DNA from: an uncultured Anaerolineae bacterium
GTDB taxonomy: Bacteria > Chloroflexota > Anaerolineae > Aggregatilineales > Phototrophicaceae
Direction: 5' to 3'
NCBI GenBank assembly: GCA_937995825.1
Contig: CALKJO010000002.1
Span: 124,001-188,000 of the forward strand
Length of the DNA stretch: 64,000 bases
Shown: positions 44,924 to 54,703 of the stretch, piece by piece
Numbering within the stretch: position 1 is the stretch's first letter
How the letters are laid out: each line of letters begins with the position of its first letter
Translations under genes and position numbers: made by a program
Notes under the pieces: model-generated
What the model was told of the DNA's origin: nothing
Database searches by the model: none
What the model saw: only the letters and a program-made list of their open reading frames with translations

Positions 44924-46171
44924 GTGCTGCGCTTCAACTTCATCCCCTATCCGCTCTGGCGGCGGCGCATCCCTGCCCCGCTGAAGGCGGCGCTGCGCCC
45001 GGTCTGGTCGGCATTCACCACCGCCGATGCCGACGCGCAGCCGCCGGCGTCCGATCCCGCCATGATCGATTATCTAGTACGCGGTCGGCTGCTGGTGGGC
45101 GATGATGCTCGCCGCGCCTTAGACGCGCTGCGGGCATTCCCGATGCCCGAGCTGCATACGCCGCCCGCTGCGCCGACCGAATCGCCGACTGCCGCGCTGC
45201 CGCTGCGGATTCAGGCGCAGTGGGAGCCGCTGGAAGCGGTGTTGATGGCGTTTCCCGTGCTGTATCCGCCGCTGTGGGCGAGTCATGCTGCCATGATCGC
45301 GGCAGTTGCGCCGGTCGCGCGCGTCGATCTGCTCGTGCCGTCGGCGGAGTGGGCGCGGCTGGCGGCGTTCTATCTCGATCAGCATGAGATCAGCGCCGAC
45401 GGCGTCCGCTGGATCAGCCTGCCGACCGATGACATTTGGATTCGGGACTACGCGCCGTTTTTCGGCGTCGATGCGCATGGACGGCGCGCCGCTGTCGGCG
45501 CAGTCTACGATCCGCTGCCGCATTATCCGCAGGAGCGCGACGATGCGATGGGGGCAGCGTATGCGCGGCTGATCGGCGCGCCGTTCGTCAAGCTGGACAT
45601 CCACACCGAAGGTGGCAACCTGTGGACGGATGGCGCGGGGACACTGATCATGTCCGAAGACATCTACGCCCGCAATCCCGCGCTGACGCCCGATCAGGTG
45701 GAGCGCGGGCTGCGCCGCGCATTCGCCTTTGAACGGCTGATCGTCACGCCGAAGCTGCGCCATGAGGAGACCGGGCATGTCGATCTGCTGGTCAAGCTGG
45801 CGGATGCGCAGACCGCCCTCGTCTCCACGCCAGCGATCCCGTTCAATCGGGACGCGCTGCGCCAGGCATCATCGATCCTGCGCCAGGCGGGTTACCGCGT
45901 TTTCGATCTGCCCGCCCCGCCGCCTTACCTCAATTGGGGCATTTTTCCTATCTGGCGCAGCTATACCAACGCGCTGACGGTCAACGGGCGCGTCCTCGTC
46001 CCCACCTTTGGGATCAGCCTAGACGCGCTGGCGCTGGCGATCTACCGCGAAGCCATGCCTGACTGCGTCGTGATCCCGATTGACTGCGCGGCGGCGGCGA
46101 ATGGCGGCGGCGCGGTTCACTGCCTGACGCATGACGTGCCGCGCGCAAATTTGCAATCTGATCCACAATAG
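44924..46171 (+). CDS. aguA: Agmatine deiminase / peptidylarginine-deiminase family enzyme
   Basis: This 415-residue GME-fold enzyme would convert agmatine to N-carbamoylputrescine and ammonia. Conserved segments are 'ISLPTDDIWIRDYAPFF', 'LDIHTEGGNLWTDGAG', 'HEETGHVDLLVKLAD' and the catalytic Cys400 in 'NGGGAVHCLTHDVP'. About 80 N-terminal residues are extra and unmatched. The start is GTG. No putrescine pathway gene (aguB, speA) is in the window, so the substrate could be another guanidino compound. Confidence 0.86.
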   Translation: MLRFNFIPYPLWRRRIPAPLKAALRPVWSAFTTADADAQPPASDPAMIDYLVRGRLLVGDDARRALDALRAFPMPELHTPPAAPTESPTAALPLRIQAQWEPLEAVLMAFPVLYPPLWASHAAMIAAVAPVARVDLLVPSAEWARLAAFYLDQHEISADGVRWISLPTDDIWIRDYAPFFGVDAHGRRAAVGAVYDPLPHYPQERDDAMGAAYARLIGAPFVKLDIHTEGGNLWTDGAGTLIMSEDIYARNPALTPDQVERGLRRAFAFERLIVTPKLRHEETGHVDLLVKLADAQTALVSTPAIPFNRDALRQASSILRQAGYRVFDLPAPPPYLNWGIFPIWRSYTNALTVNGRVLVPTFGISLDALALAIYREAMPDCVVIPIDCAAAANGGGAVHCLTHDVPRANLQSDPQ

Positions 46172-46204
46172 AAGCAAGATCGATTTAGACAGGACTGCTC
46201 AATT

Positions 46205-47815
46205 GTGATCATCCGCCGTCTGCTTCTGATGCTTTTACTAGTCGCGGTCGCGCTGCCGGCTGCCGCGCAAGACCTCGCGCCAGCGCCCCGCACCGTAGTT
46301 TACACCGGCACGCTCAACGCCGATGTCACCAGCAACGCATACGTCATCCCCCTGGAAGCCGGGGATGCCGTCCTGATCATCGCCGACGCCACGCGCGGCG
46401 ATCTGGATACGGTGGTGACGCTTTACAACCCCGAAGGCACGGTGGTCGCGCAGAACGATGACCGCAACCCCGATACGTTCGACTCGGCGCTCGGCTACAT
46501 CGCTGTTGTCTCCGGGGAATATCGCGCCGAGATCAGCCGCTATGCGCACAGCGACACGCGCGGCAGTTATGAACTCGAAGTCACCATCGGCGATCCCAGC
46601 ATTCTCAAACGCCTAGGCGCGCTGACGGGGGTTGAACTGAGTGGTGAGATGCTCATTTTTGACACCGAGCATTTCCGCATCCATTACACGCGCAGCGGAC
46701 GCGACCACGCCACCGATGAATTCGTCCAAGCAGTGGCGCGCGCGGCGGAGGAATTCTATCGGCTTCAGGTCGTCGTCATGGGCTGGGCTGCCCCGCCGAG
46801 CGACGGCTTCATGGGCGGCAGCCCGCACATTGACATCTATCTCAAGGACATCATCGGCAGCGGCGCGCTGGGCTATACACTGCCACGCCTGATCGTCGGC
46901 GATAATCCGAATACGCCGGAGATCGAGCGCAGTGCAGCGGCATCTTTGATGACTCTGGACAACGATTATGCCGACACCAACACGACCAACCGCCTCGGTC
47001 TGATGCGCGCCACGCTCACCCATGAACTCAGCCACGTGATCCAGTTCGGCTACGACGCGAGCGACCGTCATTCGTGGGTTTACGAAGCAACCGCCGTCTG
47101 GATCGAGACGCAAACCGCCGGCAAGGAGCAGGACGGCACGCGCTACGTCGCCCATGCCTACCAGTACCCGGAGCTGTGCTTCGGCACGGACAACGATCCT
47201 GGCAGCGGACAGTTAATGTATGGCGAATGGCCCTTCATACAGATGCTCGCCGATGATTACGGGACGGAGGCGGTGATTCGGCTCTGGCAGCATATCGCTG
47301 CGCTCGACGGCTTCGACGCGCTGGAAGCGACACTGGCGGAGCAGGGCGCGACAATACCGCAGACAGTTGCGCGCTACCGGCTGAAGAATCTGGCGCGGGA
47401 ATATCGGCTTGCGCCGCTGTTCAACGCGACCGTCTGGCGCGAGAACGTGATCACCGGCATCGGACGCTGGACATACACCGGACGCGGCATCCAGGAACTG
47501 GGCGCAAACTACTTTGAAGTGCGCCTGGATCAGGGCGCGTATTACGCCGGGCTGGTCAACGACGGCGGACGGATGGAGCTGTGGGCTGCCGGCATCCGCG
47601 ATGGCAAGCTGGACGCCATGCCGCTCGGACGCGGCGGCTTCTTCGACACCAGCGGCTATAACCACGTCTATCTAATGGTCTTTGACCCGACCTACACCAA
47701 TGATGTCTCCAACTGCGTCTATGCCAGCTATGCGCTCGATGTCCACACGGCGAAATCCGGGAGCGCCATTAGCGGTCAGCGCTTCGACGCGCTGCATTTT
47801 GAGCCGCTGCGCTGA
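46205..47815 (+). CDS. Secreted HExxH zinc metalloprotease-like protein with PPC domain
   Basis: This 536-residue protein starts at GTG (AGGA 10 nt upstream) and has a signal peptide ending near 'AAAQD' (residue 23). A PPC-type beta-sandwich (about 35-130, 'LVVTLYNPEGTVVAQNDDRN'-like) comes first. The protease-like domain has 'LTHELSHVIQFG' (His273, Glu274, His277) and a downstream 'YEATAVWIE' (Glu294) as the probable third zinc ligand. It looks like an exported peptidase of the MXAN_6640-like type. No propeptide boundary is obvious. Confidence 0.83.
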   Translation: MIIRRLLLMLLLVAVALPAAAQDLAPAPRTVVYTGTLNADVTSNAYVIPLEAGDAVLIIADATRGDLDTVVTLYNPEGTVVAQNDDRNPDTFDSALGYIAVVSGEYRAEISRYAHSDTRGSYELEVTIGDPSILKRLGALTGVELSGEMLIFDTEHFRIHYTRSGRDHATDEFVQAVARAAEEFYRLQVVVMGWAAPPSDGFMGGSPHIDIYLKDIIGSGALGYTLPRLIVGDNPNTPEIERSAAASLMTLDNDYADTNTTNRLGLMRATLTHELSHVIQFGYDASDRHSWVYEATAVWIETQTAGKEQDGTRYVAHAYQYPELCFGTDNDPGSGQLMYGEWPFIQMLADDYGTEAVIRLWQHIAALDGFDALEATLAEQGATIPQTVARYRLKNLAREYRLAPLFNATVWRENVITGIGRWTYTGRGIQELGANYFEVRLDQGAYYAGLVNDGGRMELWAAGIRDGKLDAMPLGRGGFFDTSGYNHVYLMVFDPTYTNDVSNCVYASYALDVHTAKSGSAISGQRFDALHFEPLR

Positions 47816-47821
47816 GGCTTG

Positions 47822-50800
47822 TCACTTCTTCGACGGCGGCATCCAGTCTGAAGCCGGCGCGAACAGCAGGACGAATTCCTCGCGCGGCGGGAGGAACGGA
47901 TAATCGCTGTAGGCGGGCGGCTCGACATTCGGGAAATACTGCCGGATCAGGTTCATCGTGTTCGAATCGGTCGGCTCGACGTAAAAAGCATAATTCCGGT
48001 CACGCGGCAGTCCTTGCAGCGATTTCGCGCCGAACTCGAACGGCTGGCGCGCCTCCAGCCCGACCTGATCCCCCGTCAAAAAGGCGAGCAGCACGCCGGA
48101 GACATTCGGATCGGTGCGCGGGCGCGCCAGCACGATCACCTCCGTGTCCGGCGGAAAATTCAAGCTGCGCAGCGCGACATCGACATCATCTCTGAAGCCG
48201 GGCTTATTGCGCAGTTCACGGTTGAAATACGGCAGATACGTCCCGAAATAGTACGCCATGCTCCCGAATGCGACGGCGATGCAGACGGCAGCCGGCAGGG
48301 CGCGGCGCACCCAGGATCGGCTCGGCGGCAGCAGCAGCGGGACGAGATAGCGCGCCCCAACTGCGACGGTCATCGCAATCGCGCTCCAGACCTGGATATA
48401 CCGAAACTGCATCGTCCGATCCACCATCAGCGCATTGCCAAGCACGGTCGCCCCCATCCAGCCGAGGATGACTATCGACGGCGCGCGCAGCCGGCGGATC
48501 AGCAGGGCAGCGCCGATCAGAAAGACGCCCGCGATCAAGCCCGGATTGATCATCGGCTCGAAATTCCAGGGCGGCGGCGCGATCAGAAAGACGGCGGGCG
48601 TGCCGATATGGTTGGCAAGTTCGAGCGCGTCATGCAGGTTGACGCCGTCGGCGACCAGATCGATGAAGAAGCCTGTTCCAGAGACCGTGTCCATGCGTCC
48701 GGCAAACGGGTTGGGGGTCGTGGCGGAGACATAGTAAACGGGACCCGCTGACGCCCCTGCCGCCAGCAGGAAAATCAGGATGCCCCGCCACTGCGCGCGC
48801 AGCCAGCGCAGACGATCCGGCATCAGGATGAGCATCGCTGCGAGCCAAGCGATTGCCAGCGGGATGAACAGCAGCCGCCCCGCCTCATAGAAATAGACCG
48901 TCAGCCCCATCAGCGCGCCGCCCGCCGCCCAATCGATGCGGCGGTTAGATTTCAGCCCCCGCGCCAGGAAGTACAGCCCAAAGATCGCGGCAAGCGGATC
49001 GCCGTGCTGGAAATTCCCGACCTGGCTCCAGTGGAAATGCACCGCCATCAGCGATAACACCAGCGCCGCGATCAGCCCGGTTTTGCGATCAAACAGGGTG
49101 CGGGCGAAAAGATACGTCCCCGGAATGATCAGCACCGCCAAAATCACATTGATCATCCGAAAGCCCGCCAGCGACGCGCCAAAGAGGCTGACTCCGCCGA
49201 GATTCAGATAGGGAAAGACCCAGGTGAACGGCGTCAGCCCGCTGATACCGGTCAGCATCAGCGTATTCGGGTCCCATGCCAGCCCGCGCAGCGCGTTGAC
49301 CGCATGGATTTCATCGACCGAGACGCGAATCCGGTAGTCCAAATCCCAGGCGCGCAGCGCGAATGCGCCGGCGGTGATGGCGATGATCGCCCAGTCCCAG
49401 CGGCGCACGTTCAGCAGCGGACGCAGCGAAAGACGCGGCGCGCCGCCCAATCCATATGCCACCAGCGCCGCCCCGCCAAAGAGCAGCGCCATCTGCGCAT
49501 CGCGGGAGATGGCTTCATAGTCCTGAATGACGTAGCGCGCGCTGTAATCCGCCACGATGAACAGCATGACCATGCCGAGCAGAAACGGAATTACGCCGCG
49601 CCAGCGCCCGCGATCCATCGGCGCGGTGGTTGGAATGAGCGCCGGCGGCGCGATGTTCAGCAGCAGCGACGCGCGGATCACCGCCAGCATCCCGATCAGC
49701 GTCAGCAGACCCGCCGTCGGCATGATCTCGCCCCAGCGCGGGTCTTGCCAATACGCCGCCGACAGCAGCAGCGATCCAACGCCCACTGCGCCAAACAGCC
49801 GTCCGGATCGCCAGACCGCCGCGATCAGCCGCCCGATGACTGCAGCGGCGGGAGCCAGACTCAGCCGGAGCGGCTCCGGCGGCTCCGGCGCGGCGAATTC
49901 GTCCGGCAGCGGCTGGTACGGGCGGCGCAGCGGACGCGGCGCAGCGGGTTGAGCCGGTCGCGGCATCGGACGTGGTTTGGGCGGTGCAGGCGCGCGATTC
50001 TGCGCCAGGTCGCTGACGGCGAGATAGACCGACACGCCGACAAACGCCAGCAGCGCCAGCGTCGGATAGGGCATCGGCGCGAGCGCCATCACCGCCAGAC
50101 ACAGCGCCGATAAGATCAGATACACAACCCAGGGTCGGCGCAGCGGCGCAGGCGGCGGCGCGGCATCAACGGACATCGGCTCCGATTCGGGTTCTGGCTC
50201 AGGCATCGAGACCAAAGACGGCGCTGACTCCGGTTCGGGTTTTGGCCCATGGGCAGCGCTGATCGGTTCGGGTTCGGACGGCGCAGGCGGTTTATCCGGT
50301 CGGCGGCGGCGCATAAAGCGATCCAGCCGCAGCGCATACACCGCGAACACGCCGACCGAGGCAGTCGTCAGCCAGCCGCTGGCGTAGAGCAGGCGCGGCG
50401 CATAGCGGAAGATCACCTCCGTCGGCGGCGATCCGGGCGCTTTGTCCGGCAGCCGCACGCCGATCAGTCCGCCGACCGACTCCAACTGCGCTGGCTGCCC
50501 GTTGATCTCGACTTCCCAGCCCGGAAACGCGACTTCCTGCGCAACCAGGATGAATCCGGGCGTGTAGTCGCCGAGGGTGACGCGAATCCAATCGATATGA
50601 TGCGAATACGTATCGATGGGCAGCGCCTCATAGCGCGTCAGCGGCGTGGTGCGCCCCATGAGGTCATTGTAATGCACGGCAAAGACATATGACGGCGCGT
50701 CCGGCTGTTCCCAGACCCATTCCGCCCCGGCAAACATCTCAATCGTTTCGGGAATGACTCGAAAGCCGTTGGAGATCACCCAGTTCATGAAGAATCCATC

Positions 50801-52579
50801 GACGCCGACGCCGAATTCCGGCGGGAAGCGCATCGCCTCGCGCGTGCCAATCGTCGGCTCGACCGGATCGGGGCGGTAGTCGGGATTGCCGAACGAGGCC
50901 CGCGCCAGCATCTCATAAAACGGGAGATAGACGAAAAAGCCGCCCGTCCAGACCTGGAGAAACCGGTTTGGGAAGCGCTCGCGCAGATAATAGACCAGTG
51001 GGCGCTCAAACGTGAAAGTCGGTTCGACGCCCGCTATCCGTCCCCAGTTGCGGACGATGTCCAAGCCCGCCGCGCTCGCCCCGATCAGCGAGACGCTGAC
51101 GGCTGCCGCCGCGACCAGTCCGCCCAAGCGAATCGGTACAGCCGGGCGCCCGTCGGGGGCGCGCAGCGCCCGCCCAAAGGCGATCAGGAGGTCGTCCAGC
51201 CAGATCGCGGCGATGATCGCAAACCAGGGCAGCGACGCCGCCAGCATCCGCCCCAAAAAGCGCCATTCGCCCAAAGTCGGGATCAAGCCATAGAGCCAGC
51301 GCAGAAACGGCGTCCCCTCCTGCGCCCACACGGTGAACAGAATGATCAGCAGCGCGCCCGGCAGCACGATCCGCGCCCCATAGCCGACGGCGCGCTTCGG
51401 CTTGTCCCGCCGAAAGAGCGCCCATCCGCGCAGCGCCAGCAGCAGCAGCGCGAAAGCCGGCGGCATGATGTACTGGTAATGCATGGCGATATTTTCAAAC
51501 GGCTTCGGCACTTCCGGCACGAAATACGGCGTCGCCACCGTGAAAAAATCGACATAGGTATCAAGCGCGTTGCGGGGATGGGCGATCATGTCATGGTTGA
51601 CCCACTGCGGGATGAAGCGGACGGCGCTGACGCCGATCACCAGCGCGCCCGCCCAGATCAGCCGTGTCAGCGCGCCCAGATTGAAATACCAGCCCTTTTC
51701 ATCGCGCCGCACCAGTCCGAACAGGGCGATCAGCGCGCACGAGATCGCCGTTGGCAGGACATACCAGAACGTCCCGGCGAAGATCAGCAGGGCGGCGGCG
51801 GCGACCAGCACTGCGACCCAGCGCCGGCGCTGCGTGTACAGAATCCCGAACAAGCCCGCGTATATCCAGGGGACATACGCCTGACTCAGGCTCATCTGGT
51901 AGAAGCCATAGCCAATCGCGCCCGCCATGCCGCCCGCCCCGCCCAGCAGCAGCGCGGACAGAATGCGCGATGGGGCGCGCAGCTTGAGCGCATATGCCAT
52001 CAGCCAGCCGCCGATCCCCATGATGCCGATGTGCAGCAGGACGGCGAGCTTTGTCCCCTGCACCGCGCCAAACCAGAAGATCGGCAGTGTCATGATCGGG
52101 TTGAGGACAAACCCGAATGGGCTTTCCAGCAGCGGCTCGCCCCGCGCCATGAACGGGTTCCATAGCGGAATTGCGCCCGATAATTCATAGACGCGCGCTG
52201 CAATCGCGCCGCTGTTGATCAGATACGAGAATTCCGGTCCGGCGATGCGCATCTCCGGCGACCAATCCTGAAGCGAAGTCGTCGAGAGCAGCAGGATGAT
52301 CAGCACAACGCCGATCTCGACCGCGTGCTGCACCCGCGTCCGCACGCGCACGACCGGCAGCGCGACGGCGCGCCCCCACGTCAGATCGCGCAGCAGGGTT
52401 TTATCGGTCGCCAGCAGCGCCGCCGCGCCCCCGATCAGCCCGATCAGCACCAGCGCATTCGCAGGCGCGGGCAAGATCGGCAGCGCCAGCACACCCAGCA
52501 CGAGCAGAATGCCGAAGACGCGGCGGTATTCCTGGGTCAGTTTGGGCGGCGGCGCTGGCGGATTGGTGGTTGAGGTCAT
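47822..52579 (-). CDS. 1585-residue membrane protein: YfhO-like half fused to a GT39 glycosyltransferase half
   Basis: The N-terminal half (about 1-760) is multi-spanning. It ends with the YfhO-type extracellular domain 'FPGWEVEINGQPAQLESVGG' followed by 'VIFRYAP' and a helix. A proline-rich linker (about 760-815), two helices and a second proline-rich linker (about 865-905) lead to the C-terminal half. That half is a GT-C enzyme of the GT39/ArnT class with the acidic loop motif 'RVSVDEIHAV' near residue 1090 and 'LYFLARGLKSNRRIDWAAGG'. YfhO proteins are implicated in glycosylation of wall polymers or lipids, so one polypeptide may hold two steps. No frameshift is seen at the junction. A GAGGA ribosome site precedes the ATG. 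Confidence 0.85.
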   Translation of the reverse strand: MTSTTNPPAPPPKLTQEYRRVFGILLVLGVLALPILPAPANALVLIGLIGGAAALLATDKTLLRDLTWGRAVALPVVRVRTRVQHAVEIGVVLIILLLSTTSLQDWSPEMRIAGPEFSYLINSGAIAARVYELSGAIPLWNPFMARGEPLLESPFGFVLNPIMTLPIFWFGAVQGTKLAVLLHIGIMGIGGWLMAYALKLRAPSRILSALLLGGAGGMAGAIGYGFYQMSLSQAYVPWIYAGLFGILYTQRRRWVAVLVAAAALLIFAGTFWYVLPTAISCALIALFGLVRRDEKGWYFNLGALTRLIWAGALVIGVSAVRFIPQWVNHDMIAHPRNALDTYVDFFTVATPYFVPEVPKPFENIAMHYQYIMPPAFALLLLALRGWALFRRDKPKRAVGYGARIVLPGALLIILFTVWAQEGTPFLRWLYGLIPTLGEWRFLGRMLAASLPWFAIIAAIWLDDLLIAFGRALRAPDGRPAVPIRLGGLVAAAAVSVSLIGASAAGLDIVRNWGRIAGVEPTFTFERPLVYYLRERFPNRFLQVWTGGFFVYLPFYEMLARASFGNPDYRPDPVEPTIGTREAMRFPPEFGVGVDGFFMNWVISNGFRVIPETIEMFAGAEWVWEQPDAPSYVFAVHYNDLMGRTTPLTRYEALPIDTYSHHIDWIRVTLGDYTPGFILVAQEVAFPGWEVEINGQPAQLESVGGLIGVRLPDKAPGSPPTEVIFRYAPRLLYASGWLTTASVGVFAVYALRLDRFMRRRRPDKPPAPSEPEPISAAHGPKPEPESAPSLVSMPEPEPESEPMSVDAAPPPAPLRRPWVVYLILSALCLAVMALAPMPYPTLALLAFVGVSVYLAVSDLAQNRAPAPPKPRPMPRPAQPAAPRPLRRPYQPLPDEFAAPEPPEPLRLSLAPAAAVIGRLIAAVWRSGRLFGAVGVGSLLLSAAYWQDPRWGEIMPTAGLLTLIGMLAVIRASLLLNIAPPALIPTTAPMDRGRWRGVIPFLLGMVMLFIVADYSARYVIQDYEAISRDAQMALLFGGAALVAYGLGGAPRLSLRPLLNVRRWDWAIIAITAGAFALRAWDLDYRIRVSVDEIHAVNALRGLAWDPNTLMLTGISGLTPFTWVFPYLNLGGVSLFGASLAGFRMINVILAVLIIPGTYLFARTLFDRKTGLIAALVLSLMAVHFHWSQVGNFQHGDPLAAIFGLYFLARGLKSNRRIDWAAGGALMGLTVYFYEAGRLLFIPLAIAWLAAMLILMPDRLRWLRAQWRGILIFLLAAGASAGPVYYVSATTPNPFAGRMDTVSGTGFFIDLVADGVNLHDALELANHIGTPAVFLIAPPPWNFEPMINPGLIAGVFLIGAALLIRRLRAPSIVILGWMGATVLGNALMVDRTMQFRYIQVWSAIAMTVAVGARYLVPLLLPPSRSWVRRALPAAVCIAVAFGSMAYYFGTYLPYFNRELRNKPGFRDDVDVALRSLNFPPDTEVIVLARPRTDPNVSGVLLAFLTGDQVGLEARQPFEFGAKSLQGLPRDRNYAFYVEPTDSNTMNLIRQYFPNVEPPAYSDYPFLPPREEFVLLFAPASDWMPPSKK

Positions 52580-52659
52580 GCATTATCCTCAGAGCTGTGA
52601 ACGGACAAAGTCGCAGGTGAGATTGGAGTCCAGCATGGCAGACATACAGCGCACCATGC

Positions 52660-54597
52660 TTATTCGACGCGGCGGGCGACAAACAGGGTGTACATCTTAC
52701 TTTCAGGAATATCATACGGACTCATACGCGGTGGCTGCAAGTTAAAAAGTTGTCCAAAAATCGCAATCGTATGCAGCGAGTCGGGCGCGATGAACAGCGC
52801 CAGATCACCGGACGGCAGCGCGGCGATGGCGTCCGGCGTGAGCGCGGCGGCATCGAGCGCGATCACGACCGCTTCGCGGCGCTCCGGGTGCAGAAAGCGC
52901 CGCAGACGCCGCAGCACAAACGCGTTATCCGGCGGAGTCGAGAGGAAAATCAGCGGCATGTCCGGCGGCAGCGACTCGGCAGCGCGCAGCACCCCATCGA
53001 CGCCGTCGGGATACAGCTTGGCGTCGCGAAACTGGGCATTGAACAGCGGCAGATGCGCGCCGAAATAATAGCCTGTGTGGACGGCGGCGACCATCAGCGC
53101 AGCCGCGATCAGGGCGATGCGCGCTGCCCTGCCTGACAGCACAAGGTCGATCAGCGCGCAGACGCCGAGCGCCAGCAGCAGCGCCACCGCCGGATGCACC
53201 GCGACATAGCGCTGATGCGCGGCGGTCACGATCAAAAGCGCGTTGCCGAGCGCGCCGCCGAGCGCCCATAAGACGGGCAGCACGCCCGCTCGACCGCGCA
53301 GCGCCGCACCGACTCCGGCGATCAGCAACGGGACGAAAACGGTCAGCACCATCGGCTGATCGCCGCCGTAGAATTCGGTGGTGATGTCCGGCTGATGGAC
53401 ATACACCAGCAGCGGCTCCGCCAGTCGATACAGCGCGGTCAACAGCGCATCGGGCGTGACCCCAAGTGCAAACACGCCCTCCCACCAGCCGACGCCCAAG
53501 CCAACATCCTCCATCCGCCGCGCAAACGGCGTCCCCGTCAGCAGCATCGCCAGATAGACCGGCGCGGCGATCAGCGCAAATGCGATCAGTACGCGGCGCA
53601 GCCCGTCGAAACAGCGCAGCACGATCAGCCAGACGAGCATCAGCGCCGGAAACAGCAGCCGACCGCCTTCATAGAAATAGCTGGTCAGCCCTAGAAAGAC
53701 GCCGGCGCGCGCCCAATCGGAAGCGTGGCGCGTCTTCAGGGCGCGGGCAGCACATGCCAGCGCCAACGTCCCGAATAGCGCATCGGCGGGCTGCGGCATG
53801 GCGATGCGGGTGAAATGGAGGTGCGGCGGGAAGGACGCCAGCATGACGGCGGCGATCAGCGCGGCTCGACCGCCGTAGAGCGTGCGCGCCAGCGCATACA
53901 GCGCGATCACCCCTAGAACGCCAAGCAGGACATTCAGCGCCCGCAAGCCGATGAAATTCGCGCCGAACAGCTCGACGGCGGCAGCATTGACGGTCGTGTA
54001 GACGGCGGTCGTCGGCGCGATCATGCTCAGGCTAGTCAGCAAGCCCGTGTCCGGTCTGTCCCACAGGCGCAGGATGCCGTTGATATAGATCGTTTCATCG
54101 ATCAACCCGCGCACCAGCGTATCCAGCTCGACGCTGCGCACGATCAGCGCGTACAGGACGATGGCGATCAGCGCCGCCGCTTCAACACGGGAGATCATCA
54201 GCCGCAGCCCGCTGAATCCGCCGAGTCCAGCCGCGATCAGGACGACTCCCGCCAGCCAGACCATAAACTGCACGCCGACAGGCGGCGGCGCGAGCGGCGT
54301 CCCAGACTGCGCCGCGCTCCACAGGACAACGATCAGCAGCGCGAGCATCCCCGCAATCAGCGGACGCCGCCGTATCCGGCTTCGACTCGGCTCGGACGCG
54401 GAGTCGCTCACCGGGGCGGAACGCGCCGCCAACGCCAGCAGCGCCGCCGCCAGCACCGCACAGCCCGCGCCGATCAGCAGGGCATCCGAACCAGGACGCA
54501 AAAAAAACGCCGCCGCTGCCAGCGCCTGAAACGCGATCACAAAAACCATGCGCCGCAGCCAAGGTGCGGCATCGGATGAGACGGGGATCGAAGTCAT
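52660..54597 (-). CDS. GT39/ArnT-like membrane glycosyltransferase
   Basis: This 645-residue protein has about 12 membrane helices. The first long loop carries 'LVRGLIDETIYINGILRLWD' with the Asp-Glu pair of GT-C enzymes. 'HLHFTRIAMPQPADALFGTL' and 'ASDWARAGVFLGLTSYFYEG' closely match the C-terminal half of the neighbouring fusion protein ('DWAAGGALMGLTVYFYEAG'), so the two are paralogues. I chose the ATG at 54597, which lies exactly 7 nt after a TACAAT box. Starts at 54606 and 54639 fall inside or upstream of that promoter. Confidence 0.86.
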   Translation of the reverse strand: MTSIPVSSDAAPWLRRMVFVIAFQALAAAAFFLRPGSDALLIGAGCAVLAAALLALAARSAPVSDSASEPSRSRIRRRPLIAGMLALLIVVLWSAAQSGTPLAPPPVGVQFMVWLAGVVLIAAGLGGFSGLRLMISRVEAAALIAIVLYALIVRSVELDTLVRGLIDETIYINGILRLWDRPDTGLLTSLSMIAPTTAVYTTVNAAAVELFGANFIGLRALNVLLGVLGVIALYALARTLYGGRAALIAAVMLASFPPHLHFTRIAMPQPADALFGTLALACAARALKTRHASDWARAGVFLGLTSYFYEGGRLLFPALMLVWLIVLRCFDGLRRVLIAFALIAAPVYLAMLLTGTPFARRMEDVGLGVGWWEGVFALGVTPDALLTALYRLAEPLLVYVHQPDITTEFYGGDQPMVLTVFVPLLIAGVGAALRGRAGVLPVLWALGGALGNALLIVTAAHQRYVAVHPAVALLLALGVCALIDLVLSGRAARIALIAAALMVAAVHTGYYFGAHLPLFNAQFRDAKLYPDGVDGVLRAAESLPPDMPLIFLSTPPDNAFVLRRLRRFLHPERREAVVIALDAAALTPDAIAALPSGDLALFIAPDSLHTIAIFGQLFNLQPPRMSPYDIPESKMYTLFVARRVE

Positions 54598-54604
54598 GAA
54601 CTCC

Positions 54605-54610
54605 ATTGTA
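54605..54610 (-). promoter_or_regulatory. -10 box of a likely leaderless GT39 gene
   Basis: TACAAT on the minus strand ends 7 nt before the ATG at 54597, the same spacing as at 20259 and 22990. GGAG in the gap would be too close to the ATG to act as a ribosome site. Confidence 0.45.
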
Positions 54611-54703
54611 ACCGACGGTTGGGGCGATTCGCGCAGCAAACTTGAAACGTTCTGACGATCACCTGCGTATTAAGAAGAGGATGTTGGTTTTGGAGGACAG
54701 ACA

